A stretch of DNA of 64,000 bases from FEN-1139 sp964396375 (GTDB taxonomy: Bacteria; Myxococcota_A; Polyangia; Polyangiales; Polyangiaceae). The stretch's first letter is position 1. Each line of letters opens with the position of its first letter. The notes beneath the pieces are model-generated. The model was not told the origin of the DNA. It did not search any database and worked only from the letters and a program-made list of their open reading frames with translations. The stretch spans positions 1 to 64,000 of the forward strand of contig CAYNEY010000027.1 of the NCBI GenBank assembly GCA_964396375.1. The letters run 5' to 3'. Of this stretch, positions 43,715 through 53,095 are shown piece by piece. The translations under genes and the position numbers were made by a program.

Positions 43715-45311
43715 TCAAGGGATCTGGGTGAGGAGCCCGAGCCGCCACGGGATCGCGTTGTAGTCGCTCCCTGACCAGTTCGGATCGGTTCCCTGGATCA
43801 GGAACCTGAGCCCACAGGGGTCGATGGTTTGGGTCTGATCGACGCCCGAGCGAAGCACGTCACCGTGACTGATGTCGGTGGTCCACGGCGTCCCCGCGAA
43901 CGTGACATTGTTTGCCCCCGCGAAAGGATTGGTCCCGGAGTCTGCGAGAGGCGTCCATGGCCCATCAAGCGACTCTGCCACGAAGGACCGGAAGTAGCGG
44001 CGCCAGTTGGAGGTGGAATCATAGGCCTCGATCAGCGCCAGGTACTGACCCGTGTCACCGACCTTGTACACGTTGCTGGCTTCGAACAAGCGCCCTGCTT
44101 CGGCATCTTCCATCACGACCTCGGGTGTACCGAACCCACTCGGGAAGTCCGTGATGCTGGTGGTGGCGCGGTAGAAGCGCCCGTGGTCGTTCGAGAAGAA
44201 GAGGTGACACCGGGTGTCGTCGCAGATCACCCAAAAGTCGAGCCACCCATTGTTCTCTGTGATGATTGGGGGTTCGCTCGCGTAAAACGGTTCTGGCCGC
44301 GTCCAACCCGAAGGATCCCCCGGATCCGGGTTGGTCGAGTACATGGGTGGACCCGACTGGAACACCAAGTACCAGAGGTTGTCGGGCTCGAAGTAGAACA
44401 GCTGCGGAGCCGCAACGTAGGTGTCAAATCCTGGCGTTTGGTCCATGTAGGTGATGGTCGCTGAACCGACCTCCTCCCAACTTGGGAAGCTCAGGTACAC
44501 CATCCCGTAGATCCCACCAACCGCAACCGAACTCGCATACACGTGCCAACGGTCGCCGTGAAACGCGACAGCAGGATCCTTGATCGCCACCAGGTCGTGT
44601 TCGGCATCCGAGATGGGAGAGAGCGTGATCCCGTTCGAGGTCCATTGGAAGGTGGGCCCCAAGGCGCAGCTAGCAGTCGAGCCGCCCTGGCCTGCGCCGC
44701 CCTCACCGACCGCGCCACCTTGGCCTTCTCCACCGATTCCTGCTCCGCCCTCACCGACCACAGCACCACCGATTCCTGCACCACCGATTCCTGTTCCGTC
44801 CTGGGTCGCACCACCTTGCCCCGCACCACCTTGCCCCGCACCGCCTTGCCCCGCACCGCCTTGCCCCGCACCGCCTTGCCCCGCGCCACCTTGCCCCGCA
44901 CCGCCTTGCCCCGCACCGCCTTGCCCCGCGCCACCTTGCCCCGCACCACCTTGCCCCGCACCGCCTTGCCCCGCGCCACCTTGCCCCGCGCCGCCTTGCC
45001 CCGCGCCGCCTTGCCCCGCGCCGCCTTGCCCCGCGCCGCCTTGCCCCGNNNNNNNNNNNNNNNNNNNNNNNNNNNNNNNNNNNNNNNNNNNNNNNNNNNN
45101 NNNNNNNNNNNNNNNNNNNNNNNNNNNNNNNNNNNNNNNNNNNNNNNNCGCCGCCTTGTGCACTCGTCATCATCCCTCCACTGCCCTCCAGAGAACCCGT
45201 GCCTCCTTCATCTTCCGCCCCACCGCACGCCACCATTGCCACGATGCAGCCGAGAAGGCCGGTCGCGCGCCGAAACGCCGTCGCCAGATGAGTCACATGA
45301 GACAAAGCCAC
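43715..45311 (-). CDS. GH62-like arabinofuranosidase lipoprotein (interrupted by an assembly gap)
   Basis: The catalytic domain (last ~310 residues) matches GH62: FQWTSNGITLSPISDAEHDLVAIKDPAVAFH in outline, LSFPSWEEVGSA, VAAPQLFYFEPDNLWYLVFQ, WVICDDTRCHLFFSNDHG, LFEASNVYKVG, GANNVTFAGTPWTTDISHGDVLR and IPWRLGLLTQ. GH62 removes arabinose side chains from arabinoxylan. The N-terminus lies beyond the N-run: a GTG at 45311 with SD GGAGG (45317-45321) begins a lipoprotein signal ending VAMVAC. The two sides are in different frames only because the gap length is arbitrary. The linker is GAGQGG repeats. Confidence 0.85.
45049..45148. other. assembly gap (100 N) in the GH62 linker repeat
   Basis: Exactly 100 N, a conventional placeholder. 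GAGQGG-encoding repeats reach the left edge, and the right edge re-enters the linker start (TSAQGG), so the true length is unknown and probably a multiple of 3. Confidence 0.98.
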
Positions 45312-45498
45312 CTCAGCCTCCTTCGAAAGGAGCACCGGATCGCGAGACACACGCCCGCCGAAGGGCGAGGGCGGGGCGCTCCCAGGCCCAGTTGGTAGTT
45401 GTCCGAATGACGCACCGCCACCCGAAACCACCAGGGATGCCAAGAAACAGGCGATCTGGAAGGATCGGGTGACCGAATCCGAAGGATGCCGGCTCAGC

Positions 45499-47007
45499 TC
45501 AGGGCAGCGTGTACTCGCGAAGGATCGGCCAGGCGATGTCGGGGTTGCCTGCGTCGTGGCCGCCGCCTTGCCTGGTGCACAGGGTGACTTGGACGCCGTC
45601 ACTGCAACCATCGACCGTCTTGCAGCCATTGCTGTCTTCGGCGGACGGTGTCCCGGTACAGCCATTCATACTCGACCATTGGTCGAAGGTGTCCTGTGCA
45701 CCGAGGAACGTGATGGCCATGCCGCTCACGACATCCGAGTAGCCACCAGCGTACGGCACGACTCCATCGCCCGTGCTGCGGAATGAGACCACGGTGAGCG
45801 GCCGCGCGGGCTCACACCCGCCCACGTTCTCCTCGAGGAGATCGAAGGCCGCCGGGGCAACGGCTGCAAAGAGATCGGCCGCGTGGCACCCCAAGTAGTG
45901 CGACATACCGCCGCCCATCGAGAAGCCCGTGGCATAGACGCGCTTCGGATCGATGCAGGCCTTCTCGCTCACCGCTGCGACCAACGCCCTCGCGAAGGCC
46001 ACGTCGTCCGGTCCCGACACGCAGCAGGGTCCTACGTTCCAAGCCCCGCCCATCGGACCCGAAAGCCCGCTTGGGTACGCGATGATCAAGCCTTCGCGAT
46101 CGGCCAGGGCCACGTAAGGCGAGCTTCGGCGCCAGTCCGGACCATTCCCACCTATGGGATGGAAGTCCACGATCAAGGGAACAGGACTCGTGCCATCGTA
46201 ACCTTCTGGCACATGCAGGACGAAACTGCGGTTGCTGCCGTTCACGTTCACGGTCTCGTTGGAGTCTCCGGACGGGAGAACTGACGCCGGACAGGTGGTG
46301 CTCGTGGAGCCACCCTCACCCATGGTCGCTCCACCCTCACCCATGGTCGCTCCACCCTCACCCATGGTCGCTCCACCCTCACCCATGGTCGCTCCACCCT
46401 CACTCGGTGCACCGCCTTGACCGGGTGCACCGCCTTGACCGGGTGCACCGCCTTCGCCTCCGTGTGGCACGCAGTTCCAAGTGCTGGTCGTGGCATCGCA
46501 GGTGCAGTCCCTGTCGCTCCGCACGCAGAGCTCGGTGTCGACTGCCGGCACACAGGCGTCACCGGTGTCGATCCCCGGTGCACAGGTGCTGGCCGCGCCA
46601 CCTTGACCGACCGCACCACCCTGACCCGGTGCGCCGCCCTGACCCGGTGCGCCACCCTGACCCGGTGCGCCGCCTTGACCCGGTGCGCCACCCTGACCCG
46701 GTGCGCCGCCTTGACCCGGTGCGCCGCCTTGGTTGACGGTCATGCCGCCTTGTCCGGGCGTGCCACCCTGGCCGAAGGTCATGCCACCTTGGCCCAGAGC
46801 ACCCCCCTGGCCAAGGCTGCCACCAGCCCCAAGAGCGCCCCCCTGCCCGATCACACTGGTGCCACCACCGCTGGCCGCGGATGTGGTGCCTCCGACGGCC
46901 GCCGTATCGTTGCCGCCGCCCTCGCTTCCCGAGCAGCCAATCAGCGAAAGACAACCAATCGTAGCCGGCAGGATGGGACGGAGGATCAGCAAAGACCTTT
47001 TCATCAT
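45499..47007 (-). CDS. CE1-type esterase (feruloyl/acetylxylan) lipoprotein
   Basis: A 502-residue lipoprotein (lipobox LIGC, Cys25). Order: Gly-rich linker with GAPGQG units, the six-Cys module, a second linker with ATMGEGG units, and an alpha/beta-hydrolase of the LpqC/CE1 type (from about residue 250). The catalytic domain shows RSFVLHVPEGYDGTSPVPLIVDFHPIGG in outline, nucleophile Ser in ATGFSMGGGMS, FRSTGDGVVPYAGGYSD (acid Asp) and the C-terminal GGGHDAG (His). Such enzymes release ferulate or acetate from xylan; polyhydroxybutyrate depolymerase is the alternative annotation. Divergent from the regulator at 47167. Confidence 0.88.
   Translation of the reverse strand: MMKRSLLILRPILPATIGCLSLIGCSGSEGGGNDTAAVGGTTSAASGGGTSVIGQGGALGAGGSLGQGGALGQGGMTFGQGGTPGQGGMTVNQGGAPGQGGAPGQGGAPGQGGAPGQGGAPGQGGAPGQGGAVGQGGAASTCAPGIDTGDACVPAVDTELCVRSDRDCTCDATTSTWNCVPHGGEGGAPGQGGAPGQGGAPSEGGATMGEGGATMGEGGATMGEGGATMGEGGSTSTTCPASVLPSGDSNETVNVNGSNRSFVLHVPEGYDGTSPVPLIVDFHPIGGNGPDWRRSSPYVALADREGLIIAYPSGLSGPMGGAWNVGPCCVSGPDDVAFARALVAAVSEKACIDPKRVYATGFSMGGGMSHYLGCHAADLFAAVAPAAFDLLEENVGGCEPARPLTVVSFRSTGDGVVPYAGGYSDVVSGMAITFLGAQDTFDQWSSMNGCTGTPSAEDSNGCKTVDGCSDGVQVTLCTRQGGGHDAGNPDIAWPILREYTLP
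46310..46860 (-). repeat. Gly-rich linker repeats of the CE1 gene
   Basis: Two arrays flank the six-Cys module: GAPGQG-type units (about 46600-46860) and four near-identical 21-bp units encoding GGATMGE (about 46312-46400). Confidence 0.82.
46465..46590 (-). other. six-cysteine module, copy 2
   Basis: C-x9-C-x8-C-x6-C-x-C-x8-C with core CVRSDRDCTCDA and Trp two before the last Cys. Spacing is identical to copies at 26142 and 61610, here between the two linkers of a CE1 esterase. Confidence 0.8.
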
Positions 47008-47056
47008 GACTACCTCGACCTGGAGACGAAACTGACAGCTGAATCGCCACGGACTA

Positions 47057-47072
47057 GCGACAAAACTGTCGC
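47057..47072. promoter_or_regulatory. inverted repeat in the esterase/regulator divergent promoter region
   Basis: GCGACA-AAAC-TGTCGC, perfect 6-bp arms with a 4-bp spacer, 50 bp upstream of the esterase start and 95 bp upstream of the divergent regulator. A plausible operator for that regulator; not proven. Confidence 0.4.
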
Positions 47073-47166
47073 CCCTCGGCGAGCACGAATCGGGCATACT
47101 GAACCTTTGAGGCCACGGCTCGTTTCTGATGTCTGACGGCGCCTCCGCCAGCACCCTTCGTTCCAG

Positions 47167-48168
47167 ATGACCATCGAGCTCCTGATCCAAGCGATCGTGC
47201 GCCAGACCACCGTGCTGATCGCCCAGCTCGCGACCTCCGGTGGAGCGCGAGCGCCCTTGGCTCAGGTGGCCAACCAGGTCTTCCTCGAACTGGTCAATGA
47301 GCTGCATCGCCAAGGCGTGAGCCGCAAGGTGAGCGCCGACATGTTTGGCCTCGGGCTCCGCACCTACCAAAGGAAGATCCAGCGGGTCCTCGAGAGTTCC
47401 ACGGATCGGGGGCGCTCACTCTGGGAGGCGGTGCTCGAGCACATCGCGAGCCAGAAGGTGGTGACCCGCGCGGCCATCCAGCGGCGCTTCTCCAACGACG
47501 ACGGGGCCCAGGTTCGCGGCGTGCTGCGCGATCTCTGCGAAAGTGGCCTCATCTTCAGCTCCGGCCAAGGGGCGAGCACTGCCTACCGGGCGTCCTCCCA
47601 CGAGGAGCTCCGCGCCCTGCGCCAACTGCAGTCCGCCGAGGGCCTCGATGAGCTGATCTGGGCCATCATCTTCCACGAGGGACCGTTGACACTCGAGGTC
47701 TTGGCGGCGCACTCTCACCTCGAGCCAGACGAGCTTCGCCCGATCCTCGAGCGACTCGTCACGGCCGGCCGAGTGGAGCAGCAGACCGAGCAGTCACCCC
47801 CCACCTACCGCGCAGGCAGCCTGGTCGTACCGTTTGGAGCCCCAGTGGGGTGGGAGGCGGCGGTTTTCGACCATTTCCAGGCGATGGTAAAGACGATCTG
47901 CTGCCGCCTGCGCGAGGATCGTCCCGGTGCGGAGCGTGACGACGTGGTGGGGGGCAGCACCTTCTCCTTCGACGTCTGGGAGGGCCACCGTTTCGAGCAG
48001 GAGGTGCGCACCACCCTGAAGCGACTGCGAGAGGAGCTCACAGATCTGCGCCGACGCGTCGAGAGCGAGAACCAGGCCGAAGTACCCCCGGCACGCACCC
48101 AGCAGGTGATTCTCTACGTCGGCCAATGCATGATAGAGCAAGAAGACGATGGCTCGGACCAGCCGTGA
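47167..48168 (+). CDS. putative regulator with winged-helix-like segments
   Basis: A 333-residue cytoplasmic protein. The N-terminal ~70 residues contain a helical block (VSRKVSADMFGLGLRTYQRKIQRVLES) resembling an HTH. Two further winged-helix-like repeats follow (VVTRAAIQRRFSNDDGAQVRGVLRDLCESGLI and LTLEVLAAHSHLEPDELRPILERLVTAGRV, in outline). The C-terminal region ends in a helix with charged heptads. I do not recognise the exact family, but the arrangement suits transcription control. It overlaps the downstream esterase gene by 20 bp and diverges from another esterase, so both are likely targets. Confidence 0.7.
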   Translation: MTIELLIQAIVRQTTVLIAQLATSGGARAPLAQVANQVFLELVNELHRQGVSRKVSADMFGLGLRTYQRKIQRVLESSTDRGRSLWEAVLEHIASQKVVTRAAIQRRFSNDDGAQVRGVLRDLCESGLIFSSGQGASTAYRASSHEELRALRQLQSAEGLDELIWAIIFHEGPLTLEVLAAHSHLEPDELRPILERLVTAGRVEQQTEQSPPTYRAGSLVVPFGAPVGWEAAVFDHFQAMVKTICCRLREDRPGAERDDVVGGSTFSFDVWEGHRFEQEVRTTLKRLREELTDLRRRVESENQAEVPPARTQQVILYVGQCMIEQEDDGSDQP

Positions 48169-49330
48169 CCCTAGTGGTGCTCTGCTCGCGCTCGTGGCGA
48201 TGCTGGCTACGCTCGTGGGCTGCACGGGAGAAGATCGGGACCCGGAGGTCGGCAGTGAGACGCACTTTCTCACCCACTGCACCAGCGATTGCGGCCCTGG
48301 GTTGACCTGCCTGTGTGGCGTCTGCACCAAGGCCTGCACCGGCGACAGTGAGTGCTCCATCTACGGAGAGCGCGCCGCCTGCGTTCCCCTGCCGGCATCC
48401 CCGGAGGCGAGCGCGGGATTGACCTGCGCCAAGGGGGCCACCTGCGATGCAGAGTGCCTCACCAGCGCCGATTGCGCGAGCCTCGGTGCCGACTTCCGCT
48501 GTGACGCTGGCTACTGCCGCCGGGGCACCAGCACCTGCCCCACACCAGCCCTCGTAGCCTCGGAACAGACGCGGAGCCTGCTCGTCGATGGCCGGCAGCG
48601 GGACTACGTGCTGCACGTGCCCTCGGGCTACACAGGCACGAGCCCGGTGCCGCTAGTCTTGGACTTCCACGCCATGGGCTCCCCCGCGGGCTGGCAGGCA
48701 GACAATTCTGGTTTCCGCGAGCTCGCCGAACGGGAGGGGTTCCTCGTCGCCTGGCCAGAGGGGCTCGACGCCACCTGGGATCTTGGGCCTTGCTGCACCC
48801 TTGGCTCTCCAACGGATGATTTCGCCTTCGCGCGCGCCATCGTCCGCCAACTCACCACCCAGGCCTGCGTCGATCCGAAGCGGATCTACGCCACCGGGTT
48901 CTCCCTCGGCGCGGGCATGTCGTACTACCTCGGGTGCCGCCACGCCGAGCTCTTCGCCGCCGTCGCGGCGAGCGGTATGGACCTCTTCGTCGACGCGGAG
49001 GCCACCTGCCAACCCTCGCGCCCCATCACGGAAATCTCCTTCCGCGGCACCGCCGACACGGTCGTGCCCTACGCGGGCGGCGTGAGCAGCCCGCCAGGAC
49101 ACCCGGAGATGCTCCAGACTCTCCTTGGCGCCGTGGGCACCTTCGAGAAGTGGGCCGCCGTGAACGGTTGTGACGGCGAGCCCTCGGCCGTAGACACCGA
49201 GGGTTGCTCCTCCTACACCTCCTGCGAGAACGGCACCGAGGTCACGCTTTGCTCGGTCGAGGGACAGGGCCAAGTGATGGGCAGCGCCGAGCGGATCTGG
49301 CAGACTCTGTCGCGGCATGAGATGCCGTAG
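48149..49330 (+). CDS. CE1/LpqC-type esterase lipoprotein with Cys-rich N-terminal region
   Basis: A 393-residue lipoprotein (lipobox LVGC). It has no Gly-rich linker. Residues about 35-135 are a Cys-rich block (CTSDCGPGLTCLCGVCTKAC, ECLTSADCASLG, CDAGYC) of the kind found in many myxobacterial surface proteins. The hydrolase domain shows YVLHVPSGYTGTSPVPLVLDFHAMG in outline, nucleophile Ser in ATGFSLGAGMS, and FRGTADTVVPYAGG (Asp). The usual C-terminal catalytic His context GGGH is replaced by VEGQGQVMG, so the third triad member is not obvious. The enzyme may be inactive or use another His. Co-transcribed with the regulator upstream. Confidence 0.85.
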   Translation: MARTSRDPSGALLALVAMLATLVGCTGEDRDPEVGSETHFLTHCTSDCGPGLTCLCGVCTKACTGDSECSIYGERAACVPLPASPEASAGLTCAKGATCDAECLTSADCASLGADFRCDAGYCRRGTSTCPTPALVASEQTRSLLVDGRQRDYVLHVPSGYTGTSPVPLVLDFHAMGSPAGWQADNSGFRELAEREGFLVAWPEGLDATWDLGPCCTLGSPTDDFAFARAIVRQLTTQACVDPKRIYATGFSLGAGMSYYLGCRHAELFAAVAASGMDLFVDAEATCQPSRPITEISFRGTADTVVPYAGGVSSPPGHPEMLQTLLGAVGTFEKWAAVNGCDGEPSAVDTEGCSSYTSCENGTEVTLCSVEGQGQVMGSAERIWQTLSRHEMP

Positions 49331-49420
49331 GCATTGGTGGTTTAGCGCAAGACGGAGGCAGTTGACCTCCTTCACTCGCCGATGCTAGAGGTTCCGGTGC
49401 AGAAGGAGAGGACGGAACTC

Positions 49421-51725
49421 ATGAATTGGCGACTATTTCAGCGTGGTCCCAAAATTGCGGGGGGGGGTGTTCGCGCTTGCGTCGACCAGCACCGTAGCAC
49501 TCGGGCAATCATCCTTTAGCATCAGGCCAGGTACGTTGGATGCCGCGACGGGGACCTGGGTGTCACCTGTAGACAATCCAACTGCCTACCTCACCCTCCC
49601 CCTCACGGATGAGACTGAGTCCGTGGTGCGTGAGGGACCCGTGTGGCACGATTACCACTTCTTTCTCGAAGGTTTTCAGACCTGCGTTCCCGAAGATGCA
49701 CAGTGTATCCCCGTCCGAGCCGGGCAGGAGGAGGTACGCTCGATCTGGCCCGTGACCAGCGGTGAGTGGGTGGGCCCCGCAACCCTTACGGTGGAACAAC
49801 CCAACGCAGCGCTCGGTACGATGCCGACGTCATTTGAGTACTTCAAACACGACTACAATCGACAGATATTCCCGCTCGCATCCGGCAGCGTCAGGTTGGC
49901 ACCCGATGTGATCGTGATTCCAGTGAATGTCGTCGTGGCCGTTCCCGCAGAAGGCATCGACCCGGTCGGCCATGGACTCGCCAGTTCCGTTGCGAGCCCT
50001 GAGTACTATCAGGCTCTCTTCGACAACCAGTGGGACGTGAGCGTGTTCAAGAACACTATCCCCGGAGGATACCATGAGTCCCTTCTTGGGGAGATGGTGG
50101 TTCCCACTGCGCCACATCCCTCGTCGACCGAGACACTCGTCCGAAGAACGACCAAGTTGACCTATGACATGGTGAACCCCGATGACGTGTTCGCCCAGTG
50201 CGGAGTTCAGCTCCGCTTGGCGAGCGTCTTGGTGCGCGAGGTAGATGATCCAGCGTCCATCTTCTTTGCCTCGTGTTCGGGAGGAACGCAGGAAGAGTTT
50301 GATCTCACGGGGAAGTACATTCGAATCATCGCGGACGCAACCGGCCCAGGCGCACCGCCACCTCTCTATGGAACTTTCGCCGACAACGCGGTCGACATCC
50401 TGTTCTCACCCAGAATTGAAGGCTGTGATAAGGCGTTAGGGCTTGCGAGTGCGTCCGACCACCTTGCCGCGATCCGCCTGACTCCGATGCTGCTCAGCGC
50501 CTCGGAGTTGACCCTGGCACACGAGCTTGGCCATCTCTTTGGCCTGCCGGATATGTCCATGTCGGGGCAGCTCATGAGCAAGGAATCTACATTTCACATC
50601 GGACGCTGCGACTACCGCGATGGAGCACAGCTCCCCGTCATCCCCTATGGCTGCGAACCGGCTGCAACCGATCTCTATGAGCATTGTACGGTGGTCAGAA
50701 ACGGCGCGCGCGCAGTCCTCCAGGGGGCGACCGCCAATTACTCACCGTTCTCCATGGAGCCGGTGGATCCCCCGACGCCAACTTGGACACTCGACGCGAC
50801 ACCCACTTCCTTCGACACTAGCCAGTTCAGCGAGGGAACTGCCTCCCTGGTGGTCCCGGGTGGTGGCTACCGGGTCGTCCACAGTCCTTGGTTCTCCACG
50901 ACGGTACTCACCCAAGTGGGTAACCATCTCGAGGTTGACGTTAGACTCGGAGAAGGACAACCCAACCCGTACTGGCTGGGGTCGGTCGATGCTTTTCTGT
51001 CTGCTCCCTCCGCTGGTTTCCACAACGTGTACCTTGGCCACATCGAGCTGACCGGTCACGTGCCCCAGCAATGGACTACGGTTTCGTTCATTCTCGAGGA
51101 AACCATACAGGCCATGTTTCTTGGGGAGTTTCACGATGTCCAGCTCGCGCTAGCTGTGAACACCCCAAACGACGCTCCCGCCGTGCTGCTCGATGGGCTC
51201 CGGTTCGGCGGGGCTTTGGTGGATGTGTCCCGTGCCCCCAGTGACACTCTGGACGTGGCGCTCGAGCGGCTCCTGTCGTTCGAGAGCCTCGATGACTGGT
51301 CCATCTCCAATGACACCGGAGCGGCCGGTGACTGGGTAACGGATGGACAGGCTTCTTTGTCGATCCTGGGTTCAGGCTATGTCGAACTCGAGAGCCGACC
51401 GTTCAACACAACCCATCTGACTGGGCTCACTGCGCAGCTTTCAGTAGATCTGGCTATCCCTCAGGTTCCGGTGAACCCTTACTGGAAGGGTGCGCTCCAG
51501 CTCCTTGTCTCATGCCCATCGGCCAACGTTCACAACGCCTTCCAGGGACAAGTCGACCTCGGCCCGGCTACCCTCGGGGAGTACAACCAGTTGGTGTTTG
51601 ACTTGGATGAGAACGTGGTGGCAGCCTTCGCCGTCCCCGGCAATGTCTGCAGCCTCAAGTTTGCCCTGAACGCTCCCGAAGACAGTGGGGTCTATACCTT
51701 TGATCACGCAACTTTCGTTCCTTGA
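49421..51725 (+). CDS. secreted zinc metalloprotease with two related C-terminal modules; start frameshifted at poly-G
   Basis: Without correction the frame begins at GTG 49443 and lacks a proper signal. Reading from ATG 49421 (SD AGGAGAG upstream) into the G9 run at 49459-49467 gives a Sec signal (MNWRLFQRGPKIAGGVFAL, then VALGQ) only if the run has 8 G. The protease domain has LAHELGHLFGLPD, the HExxHxxGxxD zinc site, and a possible Met-turn (GQLMSKES). The last ~320 residues are two copies of a ~125-residue module with shared PNPYW.G....L.S.PSA..HN and DGL-F/DHATF ends, probably a beta-sandwich binding domain. Substrate unknown. Confidence 0.8.
49459..49467 (+). repeat. G9 homopolymer at the metalloprotease start
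   Basis: Nine G residues inside the signal-peptide coding region. With 9 G the ATG frame stops within about 12 codons after the tract; with 8 G it joins the long protease frame. Confidence 0.85.
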
Positions 51726-52314
51726 GTACGAGCCCAAGAGTGCAGCGGCCCAATGGCGCACCGACTGGAACGGTCCACGGCGCCTACGGGATCTTCGGCT
51801 TTGGGGCTTCATCTTGATTTTCTCGTTCACTCTCGGGTGCGCGAGCGACAACGCCACCGAACCAGCGACTGGTGCTGGCGGTAGCGAGAGTGGTGGTATC
51901 GGCGAGCTGTGCGTGCCCTATTACGAAACCGAGTCGGATTTTGCCGGGCACTACGCCTCGGAGAATACCATCCAAGAGGGCTCAGCATCCTGCACCTCAG
52001 ACATCTGTATGACATGGCAGTTCGCAGGTCGGGTCACCTGTCCCGAAGGGCAGGACCAGGCGACCCTGGCTCTTCCAGACGACCATCCCGATCGCTGCCG
52101 TACCCCTTCAGGCGAAGCGGTGACTGTGGTCGTGCCGCCGCAAGATCCCAACACCCCAGCCGAGGGGCATGTGTACTGCACCTGTGAATGCGGGGAGAAT
52201 GCCGAGGCTCCCTGTGTTTGTCCGGCGAACATGATATGCTCCAGAACTACTGGGGCAGATCTTGCATGGGTTCCCTCGTACTGCGCATTCCAGGAACTGG
52301 CACCGTCGAGCTGA
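51685..52314 (+). CDS. hypothetical Cys-rich lipoprotein
   Basis: About 209 residues; the start is uncertain because the frame enters the preceding gene's 3' end and offers only ATG 51685 or TTG 51700. The signal segment (LRLWGFILIFSFTLGC) has a lipobox. The mature part holds a short Gly/Ser linker and then about 12 cysteines in pairs (CTSDIC; CTCECGE; CVCPANMIC). This fits a small disulfide-stabilised surface domain. No family recognised. It overlaps the metalloprotease and is followed by an FGE-like lipoprotein 7 bp on, so all three may form one transcript. Confidence 0.6.
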   Translation: MGSIPLITQLSFLEYEPKSAAAQWRTDWNGPRRLRDLRLWGFILIFSFTLGCASDNATEPATGAGGSESGGIGELCVPYYETESDFAGHYASENTIQEGSASCTSDICMTWQFAGRVTCPEGQDQATLALPDDHPDRCRTPSGEAVTVVVPPQDPNTPAEGHVYCTCECGENAEAPCVCPANMICSRTTGADLAWVPSYCAFQELAPSS

Positions 52315-52321
52315 CCGAACC

Positions 52322-53095
52322 ATGAAGGCACTCGTCCTCCTCGCCACCAGCGTTCTCGTCACCGCCTGCGCCGATTCCGACCCGAGACTGCCCGAACTCT
52401 GGGTGTATCCGGAGGAGATCCAGATCCCGGCCGGCACCTTCATGATGGGCATGGAGGGACACCAGCCAGACGAACTTCCCGTCCATGAGGTGTCTGTGGC
52501 GGCGTTCTTCATCGACACCACAGAAGTCACCGTAGCAGCTTACCAGCACTGTGTGGACGCCTCAGTATGTACCCCGGGGACGAGCTATCTGGAGGGGCCA
52601 ATCAACTGCAACACTGGTCGACTCGATCGCGATGACCATCCCATCAACTGTGTGGATCCCCTCCAGGCGAGCACCTACTGCGACTGGCGGGGCAAGCGGC
52701 TTCCCACGGAAGAGGAGTGGGAATACGCCGCTCGTGGCACGGACAGCAGGGTCTATCCCTGGGGCTGGGGTTTGGTGACTGATGAGCCCTGCTGGTCTGG
52801 TGACACCGAGAAGCGAGAATCAACCTGTCCCGTCGGTCAGTTCCCGAAGGATCGAAGCCCCTTCGGGGTGTTGGGCCTAGGTGGCAACGTCAGCGAGAGA
52901 ACCGCGAGCCTTTACACGCCCAACTACCAGAGCCAACCAACGAAGGCCTGGCCGATAATCCGGGGCGGCACCTTCAGAGCGTATGTTGGACCGCAGCTCC
53001 GGGCCACGAGTCGACGACCCGAGATGGTCGACCTCCGGTCGAGCGATCTCGGCTTTCGGTGTGCCCGCTCGGGCGAAGGGCCACCCGAGCTCTAG
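52322..53095 (+). CDS. SUMF1/FGE-sulfatase-domain lipoprotein
   Basis: A 257-residue lipoprotein (MKALVLLATSVLVTAC). The FGE-like fold is recognised from IPAGTFMMGME, FFIDTTEVTVAAYQHC, RLPTEEEWEYAARGTD, PWGWG, GGNVSERTASL (usually GNVWEW) and RGGTF...LGFRCAR. True formylglycine-generating enzymes use two active-site cysteines near the C-terminus; I do not see that pair in the right context, so this is more likely a binding or accessory relative of the C-type-lectin-like fold. Convergent with the next gene; stops overlap. Confidence 0.85.
   Translation: MKALVLLATSVLVTACADSDPRLPELWVYPEEIQIPAGTFMMGMEGHQPDELPVHEVSVAAFFIDTTEVTVAAYQHCVDASVCTPGTSYLEGPINCNTGRLDRDDHPINCVDPLQASTYCDWRGKRLPTEEEWEYAARGTDSRVYPWGWGLVTDEPCWSGDTEKRESTCPVGQFPKDRSPFGVLGLGGNVSERTASLYTPNYQSQPTKAWPIIRGGTFRAYVGPQLRATSRRPEMVDLRSSDLGFRCARSGEGPPEL

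Noticed and set aside
43002..43763. Long antisense ORF with repeating HHAAFAHH residues over the GH128 linker
   Set aside because: Arises from 18-bp repeats whose other frames stay open; no start context or domain.
44543..45472. Antisense ORFs across the GH62 linker and the N gap (Pro/Ala- or Thr/Leu-repeats)
   Set aside because: Same repeat artefact, and they read through the N-run.
49354..49370. GGAGG-N7-CCTCC as a terminator after the esterase at 49330
   Set aside because: Only a 5-bp stem and no U-run; too weak to call.
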